Positions 18,212 through 24,418 of a DNA stretch of 64,000 bases are shown here, piece after piece. The stretch is from Parvularcula sp964219355 (GTDB lineage: Bacteria > Pseudomonadota > Alphaproteobacteria > Caulobacterales > Parvularculaceae): positions 248,001 through 312,000 of the forward strand of contig CAXPOZ010000004.1 in NCBI GenBank assembly GCA_964219355.1, in the 5' to 3' direction. A program made the translations under genes and the position numbers. Below the pieces are notes generated by a model. It did no database searches, was not told the origin of the DNA, and saw nothing but the letters and a program-made list of their open reading frames with translations. The first letter of the stretch is position 1. Each line of letters opens with the position of its first letter.

Positions 18212-18775
18212 TCAGAAGGGTTCGTTCTGGAATGCGGAGGCCGAGACGAACTCGAACTTGCCATTGTCCGAACGTGTCATCTGAAGCCCTGCGCCCAGAC
18301 CGGGGAAAAGAATGTCCGTTGTCAGACAGATCCGCATGAACATCGTGTTCGAGCTGCCGCCCGGCTTGAAAGACACGGTCGGCTCAATATCCTCATCGGA
18401 GCCAGCCTCCTGGCATTTCGCACTTGTGCCGGGCACGGTCGTGAAGTCGGTGATCGGGGTCAGCTCGACAATCAGGCTGTCGACGCAGTTGGGCTGAAGA
18501 CGGCTGACATATTTGCAAACCGTGTCCTTGATATCTGCACGCGTGACGACGCCGGAGGTCGCCGCCCCTACATAGACCTGCTTTGTCGCGGCAGCCGTGC
18601 CGATATCGAGCAGAGACGCCTTGGCGAGAACCATGCCGGTTTCGATCATGCCGAGTAGCAGCGCAATGTGGACAGGCCCGACGAGCGCAAACTCGATGGC
18701 CGCCGCACCTTTGCGCTGGCGAAGAAAGCGCCGGATGAGCCCCGGCTTTCTACGACTGACAGATTTTGACGTCAT
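18212..18775 (-). CDS. TadE-like pilin-type protein (second of three)
   Basis: A 187-residue protein with the TadE motif KGAAAIEFALVGPVHIALL near residue 22 and a single membrane helix. The periplasmic part contains several cysteines (about residues 88, 96, 120 and 149) that could form disulfides. Its ATG overlaps the upstream TadG-like stop by four bases, indicating translational coupling. It is presumably a minor pseudopilin of a Tad/Flp pilus, by family; the machinery must be elsewhere. Confidence 0.85.
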   Translation of the reverse strand: MTSKSVSRRKPGLIRRFLRQRKGAAAIEFALVGPVHIALLLGMIETGMVLAKASLLDIGTAAATKQVYVGAATSGVVTRADIKDTVCKYVSRLQPNCVDSLIVELTPITDFTTVPGTSAKCQEAGSDEDIEPTVSFKPGGSSNTMFMRICLTTDILFPGLGAGLQMTRSDNGKFEFVSASAFQNEPF

Positions 18776-19278
18776 GTGGCGGCTCCCTCTCCAAGAACCG
18801 GGCAGGAAACGCTGCCTGATGTCGGCAGCGCGGAAATGGTGATGTCGATCAGGAGGTCCGGCGCGAAATGAGCGGGGACCGTCTCGCTCAGCTCAAGCGA
18901 TTCAATGCCGATATACCGCAGGAATTGTGTTTTCATCCGTGCACGGGCAACAACACCGCCCTCTGCTTCGTCGAAGACAGCGTCTGGCACGATGATCTCG
19001 ACACTTTCTGGCGAGATGTGGCCGTCGATATTCGAGACGACATAGGTCTGAACCGCTGCCGTGATCAGGTCCTGCCCGCCGAGCAATCGGGCGCGTTCTA
19101 TACCGTCGGAGAGAACAGTACGTAGTTGCGATTGAGCTGAAGAATATCGGGCAAAATCGACCGCACTGAATACGAGACCGAACAAAGGAACTGCGACGAC
19201 AGCAGCCATCAACGTGACATTCGCACGTCTCTCATCCCAAATTTTTCCCAGTGACCAATACACGGTCGACTCCACCAC
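18772..19278 (-). CDS. TadG-like N-terminal domain protein (first of three)
   Basis: A 168-residue protein beginning with the TadG-type region DERRANVTLMAAVVAVPLFG (residues about 16-35) and the following ARYSSAQSQL helix. Full TadG proteins are usually over 400 residues and carry a von Willebrand domain; here only a short periplasmic part follows. The start is uncertain: the longest frame begins at a GTG at 19278, with no strong ribosome binding site, and an internal GTG six codons in is possible. It heads the three-gene TadE/G set. Confidence 0.7.
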   Translation of the reverse strand: MVESTVYWSLGKIWDERRANVTLMAAVVAVPLFGLVFSAVDFARYSSAQSQLRTVLSDGIERARLLGGQDLITAAVQTYVVSNIDGHISPESVEIIVPDAVFDEAEGGVVARARMKTQFLRYIGIESLELSETVPAHFAPDLLIDITISALPTSGSVSCPVLGEGAAT

Positions 19279-19434
19279 AGAACATAACCCGCGGGGATAA
19301 TCTCAAAGAAAGGGTAATAGCCGGTAAAGAACGGCTGCTTTTAGTCTATTTAATAAAACTCTCTTTATTAAGCTTAATATTGGATAACCAATAATACCGC
19401 ATACTGCTCAATAATTTTGTGGCGCCGGTAATAT
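19279..19434. other. AT-rich intergenic gap with three consecutive dyads
   Basis: A stretch of 156 bases, much richer in A and T than its surroundings. It holds three non-overlapping or abutting dyads: TTAATAAA-N6-TTTATTAA (19350-19371), ATTAAGCTTAAT (19367-19378, perfect palindrome) and TATTGG-ATAA-CCAATA (19378-19393). It lies between the DUF1993 stop and the TadG-like start on the same strand, so it probably holds the promoter of the Tad-like genes and the terminator of DUF1993. No gene is visible. Confidence 0.55.
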
Positions 19435-19944
19435 TCAACCGCCGAGGAAGTCCCTTTTCCCAAGCGGCACCCCGCATGACCGCAACAATCCATAGGCTGT
19501 TGATGCGTGGAAATAGAGGTTGGGAAGTATAAAATGGCACAGATAAGCCTGTCTCGGCAGTGTCATGGTTTCACCGTCACGGCCGACCGGGAAAGTCACT
19601 GTGCCATCTGGGTCAGCATCAATCGACGCATCATCAAGATCCTTGATATATGCCGATGCCCAGGACGCACGCTCGCGCAGGTCCGCAAAGCTCTTCTCCG
19701 TGTCATCCTTGCTTGGGATCTCGACGCCAGCCAGCCGTGCCATTCCTCGAGCAGAAATATCACTCGCAATCTGGATCTGACGGCTCATCGGGAACATGTC
19801 CGGCGCAAGCCGCCAGCCCAGCAGAACCGCCTCGTCTGTGCCGCGCTCAGCTGCGTAGGTTTCAGCCTTTGTCAGGATGTTGATAAGTGACCCGAATGTG
19901 CGACCAGTTGTGCTCTTTGCAAGCTGAGAGAGTGGCAAGCTCAT
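19435..19944 (-). CDS. DUF1993 family protein
   Basis: A 169-residue soluble protein whose sequence (TFGSLINILTKAETYAAE near residue 16, LAPDMFPMSRQIQIASD near 47, and LPNLYFHASTAYGLLRS near the C-terminus) matches DUF1993, a helical-bundle family related to the DinB-like fold. No catalytic residues can be named beyond conserved histidines. It is divergent from the DUF938 methyltransferase, with 109 bases between the two starts. The biological role is unknown. Confidence 0.85.
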   Translation of the reverse strand: MSLPLSQLAKSTTGRTFGSLINILTKAETYAAERGTDEAVLLGWRLAPDMFPMSRQIQIASDISARGMARLAGVEIPSKDDTEKSFADLRERASWASAYIKDLDDASIDADPDGTVTFPVGRDGETMTLPRQAYLCHFILPNLYFHASTAYGLLRSCGVPLGKRDFLGG

Positions 19945-20053
19945 TTTTGTCTTCCTTATTTTTCCTGACGACTGGCGTCGTTCAGTGCTGCTCTACACTA
20001 CCGCCAGCAACGAAAAAAAACTGCTATCGGCAGCCAGACAAGGAATAAATGTT

Positions 20054-20728
20054 ATGACTCATGAACATCACAGCGGCTCCAATGGAAAGCAGATCGCGCT
20101 TGAGGAGCGTATGGCGCATGGCGCGAAATTGACCTCCCCCTCTGTGGCCAGAAACCGCGATGTTATTCTGGAAGCCTTCAGAAAGCATATGCCGACGAAT
20201 GGTCTCATTCTGGAAATCGCCTCTGGCACAGGTGAACACGGAGCTTATTTGACGAAAGCCTTGCCCGACCTCATCTGGCAACCTTCGGACCCGGATGAAA
20301 ACTCTCGCGTTAGTATTACAGCGTATGGAGAGGATATCTCTGGCGGGCGTCTCCATCTGCCCTTCAGCATCGATGTGGCCGAATATGGCTGGTGGGACTC
20401 TCCTGATATCGGCAATATTGACGGTCTTGTGACGATCAACATGACGCATATCACTCATTTCAATGCGACTGAGGGCCTTTTCCGAGGGGCAGCAGCCCTG
20501 CTCAAACCAGGTGAAAGATTATTCCTCTACGGACCATACTCTATCAACGGCGAAATGGCTGAAAGTAACCGGGCTTTCGATGCCGACCTCAAACGCCGAG
20601 ATCCCGAATGGGGCGTGCGTGACCTCGAAGCTCAGATCCTGCCACTCGCGCATAATCACGCCTTCCACCTCGTCGCCGCCGAGCATGTCCCTGCCAACAA
20701 TATGGTGGTGGTCTTCGAAAAAGGCTGA
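20054..20728 (+). CDS. DUF938 class I SAM-dependent methyltransferase
   Basis: A 224-residue protein of the DUF938 family. The SAM-binding motif I is ILEIASGTGEHGAYL (about residues 52-66), with the preceding SPSVARNRDVIL helix typical of the family. A GTG-led extension to 19985 exists. I chose the ATG at 20054 because AAGGA lies nine bases upstream and the family N-terminus starts here. The substrate is unknown. GC content is lower than in neighbouring genes. Downstream lies a REP-like repeat pair and then rsmD on the other strand. Confidence 0.85.
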   Translation: MTHEHHSGSNGKQIALEERMAHGAKLTSPSVARNRDVILEAFRKHMPTNGLILEIASGTGEHGAYLTKALPDLIWQPSDPDENSRVSITAYGEDISGGRLHLPFSIDVAEYGWWDSPDIGNIDGLVTINMTHITHFNATEGLFRGAAALLKPGERLFLYGPYSINGEMAESNRAFDADLKRRDPEWGVRDLEAQILPLAHNHAFHLVAAEHVPANNMVVVFEKG

Positions 20729-20750
20729 TGCGAATTGCATTTTCTCAGCT

Positions 20751-20869
20751 CGCTCATCCCCGCAATGGCGGGGATCCGCCTTATGATCAACGCCGTTACT
20801 CTCTGAGAGAGCGACAACACTCTGACAATTAAATGAATGACCAGATGCCCGTTTGCACGGGCATGAGCG
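20751..20869. repeat. Paired inverted REP/BIME-like element
   Basis: Two GC-rich hairpins face each other: ATCCCCGC-AATG-GCGGGGAT near the left end and ATGCCCGT-TTGC-ACGGGCAT at the right end. The outer edges read CGCTCATCCC and GGGCATGAGCG, that is, an inverted pair. A closely similar pair occurs at 55959-56041, including the stretch GACCAGATGCCCG. This is the layout of bacterial interspersed mosaic elements built from REP units. It fills the gap between the DUF938 methyltransferase and rsmD, which converge here. Confidence 0.75.
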
Positions 20870-20883
20870 AAGAATCGGCTTCC

Positions 20884-21444
20884 TCAATCTAATTTCAGAA
20901 ACCGGATCACACTGTCGCCAAAGCCGCGTTCATCATCGAGGATAAATCCGTCAACGGAGGGTGTGTCCTCTCCCTTGCCTTGTTCGACGACACATAGTGC
21001 GCCGGGTGACAGCCAGTGCCCGTCTCGTAGCGCCACCAGCGCCGGTTCGATGAGGCCCTGCCCGTAAGGCGCATCAAGGAAGCTGAGCGTGAACGGCGCC
21101 CCCATGCCAGACGGCTTCTCCCCCAGATGGGTCGCCGAGCGGCGGTGAATGCGCGTCTTGCCCGTGAGGCCCAGCGCCTCCTGATTATCGCGGATCGCAC
21201 CGCGTGCGGCGGCCGCTGTCTCGACAAACAGGCAGAACTCCGCCCCGCGCGAGACCGCCTCGAACCCCAGCGCGCCGGAGCCTGCGAATAGATCAATGAT
21301 CCGCGCGCCTTCAAGCTCAAAACCTTCCTTATGCGTCAGGATATTGAACAGGCTCTCGCGCGTCCGGTCGGTCGTCGGCCGCGTCGCCATGCCTTTCGGC
21401 GCCACAATCGGCCGCCCTCTAAATTCCCCGCCGACAATACGCAT
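20884..21444 (-). CDS. rsmD: 16S rRNA (guanine(966)-N(2))-methyltransferase RsmD
   Basis: A 186-residue methyltransferase that modifies G966 in 16S rRNA during 30S assembly. The N-terminus MRIVGGEFRGRPIVAPKG is diagnostic, followed by TRPTTDRTRESLFNIL. The SAM-binding block DLFAGSGALGFEAVSRGA lies near residue 50, and the catalytic motif DAPYGQG near residue 126 is the RsmD form of DPPY. The ATG overlaps the stop of the upstream pseudouridine synthase by one base (TGATG), so the two rRNA modification genes are coupled. Confidence 0.95.
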   Translation of the reverse strand: MRIVGGEFRGRPIVAPKGMATRPTTDRTRESLFNILTHKEGFELEGARIIDLFAGSGALGFEAVSRGAEFCLFVETAAAARGAIRDNQEALGLTGKTRIHRRSATHLGEKPSGMGAPFTLSFLDAPYGQGLIEPALVALRDGHWLSPGALCVVEQGKGEDTPSVDGFILDDERGFGDSVIRFLKLD

Positions 21445-22217
21445 CAGGCGAGCCCTACCTCTTTCGCCTTTTTCGGGCCAAGCTGTTCGATGAGCTGCTT
21501 GCGCGGCACCTCTTCGATCTCGCCGAGCTTGAGCGCACCAAGTTGGAAAGGTCCGTATGAGGTGCGGATCAGCCGGTTCACGGTCAGCCCCAGATGACGA
21601 CAGATCGCGCGAACCTCACGGTTCTTCCCTTCACTGATCGCGATCGTCAGCCAGCTATTCCCGCCCTGCTGCTTGTCGAGTTTCGCTTCGACCGGCCCAT
21701 ATTGGACTCCGTCGATTTCGACTCCGTCTTTCAGCGTCTCAAGCGCCCGCTCATTCGTCCGGCCATAGGCCCGTACGCGGTAGCGGCGCTTCCACCCTGT
21801 CGAAGGCAGCTCTAGAAGACGCGCAAGGCCGCCATCGGTGGTCAAAAGCAGCAATCCTTCCGTCGTCAAATCAAGCCGCCCGATCGAGATCACCCGCGGC
21901 ATCCCGGCGGGCAGCGCTTCGAACACCGTCGCCCGCCCTTGCGGATCCTTATGCGTCGAGACGAGATTGTCAGGCTTGTGATAGCGCCACAGCCGCACGG
22001 GCTCTGCCTTGCCGATCCGTTCGCCATCGACGCGGATGTCCTGACCGGGCAGAACCTTGAAGGCAGGGGTGTCGAGCGTTTTCCCGTCGACTGTGACCCG
22101 CCCTTGCGTGATCAGCTTTTCCGAATCGCGGCGAGAGGCGACACCGGCCCGAGCCAGCACTTTGGCGATACGCTCGCCGGTATTTTCCGATTCTTTCGAT
22201 TCAGATTGTTCAGTCAT
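21444..22217 (-). CDS. rluB: Ribosomal large-subunit pseudouridine synthase, RluB type
   Basis: A 257-residue RsuA/RluB family enzyme. An S4 RNA-binding domain (GERIAKVLARAGVASRRDSE, residues about 14-33) is followed by the catalytic domain with the family signature ISIGRLDLTTEGLLLLT, containing the active aspartate. KNREVRAICRHLG gives the RNA-binding signature. The enzyme makes a pseudouridine in 23S rRNA; RluB is preferred over RsuA and RluE because of the S4 domain and length. It is the first gene of a pair with rsmD and is divergent from the OmpA-like lipoprotein. Confidence 0.85.
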   Translation of the reverse strand: MTEQSESKESENTGERIAKVLARAGVASRRDSEKLITQGRVTVDGKTLDTPAFKVLPGQDIRVDGERIGKAEPVRLWRYHKPDNLVSTHKDPQGRATVFEALPAGMPRVISIGRLDLTTEGLLLLTTDGGLARLLELPSTGWKRRYRVRAYGRTNERALETLKDGVEIDGVQYGPVEAKLDKQQGGNSWLTIAISEGKNREVRAICRHLGLTVNRLIRTSYGPFQLGALKLGEIEEVPRKQLIEQLGPKKAKEVGLA

Positions 22218-22365
22218 TTGAAAGCCTTAATTGGAACTTCTCACGCAGTGAGCGCGTTGTAACTTTTGGTGGCTGGAAAACCCGCTTGAATGGGACCACC
22301 TGCCCCGGCAAATATCTAACCTGCGTCCGCCGCGCGGGGGGCGGCAGAAACGAAGGAATTTACTC

Positions 22366-23019
22366 ATGAAAAAGCTTGCTATTGGCCTTATGGCGCTCGC
22401 TTCACCGCTCGCCCTTAGTGCTTGCACGACGACTGATCCCTATACCGGCGAACAGAAAGTGTCCAACACTGCGAAAGGTGCCGGCCTTGGCGCCCTTGCT
22501 GGCGGTGTCATCGGCGCGATCGCCGGGGATGACGAAGCAGCTCTCGCTGGCGCAGCCGTTGGTGCAGCCATCGGTGGCGGTATCGGCAATTACATGGACC
22601 GCCAGGAAGCCGAACTCCGTCAGGAGCTCGCCTCGACCGGTGTGCGCGTTCAGCGGAACGGCGACAATATTCGCCTGATCATGCCGGGCAACATCACTTT
22701 TGCGACGGCCCAGTCAGACGTTCGCCCGGAATTCTACGCGACCCTGAACTCGGTCTCGAAAGTCCTTGCCAAATACAACAAGACGAATGTCCTTGTTGAA
22801 GGGCACACGGACAATGTCGGCGCCGACCAGTACAACCTCGATCTCTCGATCTCCCGCGCTGAAAGCGTCGGCAACTACCTCGTCGCTCAAGGCGTCGCCG
22901 TGCCACGCATCCGCGCTCTTGGCTATGGCGAAACCCAGCCGATTGCCGGGAATGAAACCGATCACGGCCGTCAGCAGAACCGCCGGGTCGAAATCCAGCT
23001 GACCCCGATCCAGGGCTAA
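22366..23019 (+). CDS. OmpA-family lipoprotein with glycine zipper
   Basis: A 217-residue lipoprotein. The signal peptide ends in LALSAC with the lipobox cysteine near residue 20. A glycine-zipper region follows (GAGLGALAGGVIGAIAGD and AAVGAAIGGGIG, about residues 41-78), and then a C-terminal OmpA-like domain with the peptidoglycan-binding block LVEGHTDNVGADQYNLDLS and RAESVGNYLVAQGV. It resembles E. coli YiaD and probably tethers the outer membrane to peptidoglycan. AAGGAATTTACTC precedes the ATG, and a strong terminator follows at 23041. Confidence 0.92.
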   Translation: MKKLAIGLMALASPLALSACTTTDPYTGEQKVSNTAKGAGLGALAGGVIGAIAGDDEAALAGAAVGAAIGGGIGNYMDRQEAELRQELASTGVRVQRNGDNIRLIMPGNITFATAQSDVRPEFYATLNSVSKVLAKYNKTNVLVEGHTDNVGADQYNLDLSISRAESVGNYLVAQGVAVPRIRALGYGETQPIAGNETDHGRQQNRRVEIQLTPIQG

Positions 23020-23040
23020 GTCGGACGAAAATCTTTATCG

Positions 23041-23071
23041 AAAAGCCCCGCTGAAAAGCGGGGCTTTTTTT
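23041..23071 (+). terminator. Rho-independent terminator of the OmpA-like gene
   Basis: A perfect 12-base stem, AAAAGCCCCGCT with AGCGGGGCTTTT, closed by a GAAA loop. It runs into a T tract immediately after the OmpA-like stop codon at 23019. This is a textbook intrinsic terminator. Confidence 0.95.
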
Positions 23072-23138
23072 GTGACCAATAACTGGACGCCGCTCCAATG
23101 TTCATATATTGTTCTATCGCTTTAATGGGAGATATCCA

Positions 23139-23519
23139 ATGATCGGATATGTGACTTTCGGTACGAACGACCGCGAGAAATCAGCGAAATTCTATGACGC
23201 CATCGCAGCAGAAATGGGCGTTGGCCGGATGATGGATACTGATGAATTCATCGCATGGGGAGAAATGGGCGGCGCGCCCGGCATTGCGGCCACCAAGCCC
23301 TTCAATGGCGAAGCCGCAACGGTTGGCAATGGCACCATGGTCGCGCTGCAGGCGAAAGACGAAGATCAGGTCAAGCGGATCTATGAGGCGGCGCTCGCTA
23401 ATGGCGGCAGTGATGAAGGCGCCCCCGGCCCGCGCGGCGAAGGCTTTTACGCCGCCTATTTCCGTGACCCCGACGGCAATAAGCTCAACGCCTTCCTGAT
23501 CACTGGCCCGATGGGCTGA
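23139..23519 (+). CDS. VOC (glyoxalase/bleomycin-resistance) family protein
   Basis: A 126-residue single VOC module. The first beta-alpha unit is MIGYVTFGTNDREKSAKFYD, and the closing AAYFRDPDGNKLNAFL is the typical metal-ligand strand (glutamate replaced by asparagine in NAFL). VOC proteins include glyoxalases, dioxygenases and binding proteins; the substrate is not readable. The start is the ATG at 23139, with GGGAGA six bases upstream, and not a longer frame beginning at 23109. The gene stands alone. Confidence 0.85.
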   Translation: MIGYVTFGTNDREKSAKFYDAIAAEMGVGRMMDTDEFIAWGEMGGAPGIAATKPFNGEAATVGNGTMVALQAKDEDQVKRIYEAALANGGSDEGAPGPRGEGFYAAYFRDPDGNKLNAFLITGPMG

Positions 23520-23540
23520 TCCCTTACCGGATCTCCACTT

Positions 23541-23579
23541 GACTACGCTTGTAATCCTTGATTGACTACAAGCGTAGTC
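23541..23579 (+). promoter_or_regulatory. Tandem BlaI/MecI-type operator dyads
   Basis: Two dyads have the spacing typical of BlaI/MecI binding sites (TAC-N4-GTA): GACTAC-GCTT-GTAATC at 23541-23556 and GACTAC-AAGC-GTAGTC at 23564-23579. The second has seven-base perfect arms counting the flanking T and A. Their centres are 23 bases apart, about two helix turns. They precede the heptad-repeat secreted protein gene by 35 bases. BlaI-type repressors are released by M56 metallopeptidases. No blaI or M56 gene lies in the window, so the regulator is an inference. Confidence 0.6.
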
Positions 23580-23581
23580 AT

Positions 23582-23597
23582 TTTGTCCCGGGACAAA
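23582..23597 (+). promoter_or_regulatory. 16-base perfect palindrome before heptad-repeat gene
   Basis: TTTGTCCCGGGACAAA is fully self-complementary and lies two bases after the tandem dyads and 16 bases before the start codon. It may be a second operator or part of the 5' leader. No family is assigned. Confidence 0.4.
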
Positions 23598-23613
23598 CGG
23601 GAAGGAGATCCCC

Positions 23614-24324
23614 ATGTTTCGAATGCGCCCTCTTCCGCTGGTACCCAGCGTGCTGGCCCCGATGGCCTTTGGCCTTATCAGCCTGATATCCGGCAGTGAC
23701 GCCGATGCAAGTGAGCAGCATGCCTCAAGCACTCACCATGTCGTGACCACCGGCAGCGGCTCCAACTTCCATTTCATCAGCACCTCTAGCGCCGTTCACA
23801 AGAACGAAATCGAGATGGTCTTCCTGAGTGATCCGTTTGCGGAGCTCCCCGAGCCGCCCAAACCCGACCACGAGAAACGCAAAGCCAAGAAGAAGGCCCC
23901 AAAACCGCCAAAGCCCCCCACTCGCGGCGGCGACGAGAAGGACTTTGATAAATCCATGGAGGAGTTCGAACGCTCCATGGAAAAATTCGAAGAAGAAATG
24001 GAAGAGTTCGGCGAGGAGATGGAAGCCTTCGGCGAAGCCATGGGCGAATGGGGAGAGAAGATGGGCGCCGTCGGTGAGACCATGGGCGAGATCAGCGAAG
24101 ACTGTATCGATCACATCGAAGATAGTGACGCCCCTACCGTCTTGACCGGCCGCGTCGAGGACACAGGCCAGGTCGTCAAGGCCGTCTGCGCCTCCGGCGG
24201 CAAGGAGCGCTACATGTCAGACGAGCTCGAACGCTTCGTCTTGCGCCACCCTGACCTGACTGATGAGGAAAAAGACTACTTCATGGACCACCGGGATGAT
24301 CCGAGTACGGTTCACATGGACTAA
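23614..24324 (+). CDS. Secreted protein with eight tandem heptad repeats
   Basis: A 236-residue protein of unrecognised family. The N-terminal 33 residues look like a signal peptide (hydrophobic 9-26, ending DADAS). A proline/lysine-rich linker covers about residues 78-105. Eight uninterrupted heptads follow at residues 111-166, each with an aromatic or aliphatic residue first and methionine (last copy cysteine) in fifth place, for example FERSMEK, FEEEMEE, FGEEMEA. The C-terminal part is acidic and ends in DDPSTVHMD. AAGGAG precedes the ATG. BlaI-type dyads lie upstream and a terminator downstream, so it is its own transcription unit. By resemblance to methionine-rich tails of alphaproteobacterial M56/BlaR1 proteins, a link to envelope-stress sensing is inferred, not shown. 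Confidence 0.75.
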   Translation: MFRMRPLPLVPSVLAPMAFGLISLISGSDADASEQHASSTHHVVTTGSGSNFHFISTSSAVHKNEIEMVFLSDPFAELPEPPKPDHEKRKAKKKAPKPPKPPTRGGDEKDFDKSMEEFERSMEKFEEEMEEFGEEMEAFGEAMGEWGEKMGAVGETMGEISEDCIDHIEDSDAPTVLTGRVEDTGQVVKAVCASGGKERYMSDELERFVLRHPDLTDEEKDYFMDHRDDPSTVHMD

Positions 24325-24343
24325 CCCTGATCCGTGTGCCCCG

Positions 24344-24387
24344 AAGACCCCTCGCGCCTTCGCCGACGCGGGGGGTCTTATTTTTTT
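24344..24387 (+). terminator. Rho-independent terminator of the heptad-repeat gene
   Basis: A GC-rich stem, AAGACCCCTCGCG with CGCGGGGGGTCTT, is followed by A and seven T residues. It lies 20 bases after the stop codon at 24324. The convergent acyl-CoA dehydrogenase gene ends 32 bases further on. Confidence 0.9.
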
Positions 24388-24418
24388 AAAGTTCTACAAA
24401 CTAGCGGCAGCCCGCCGC

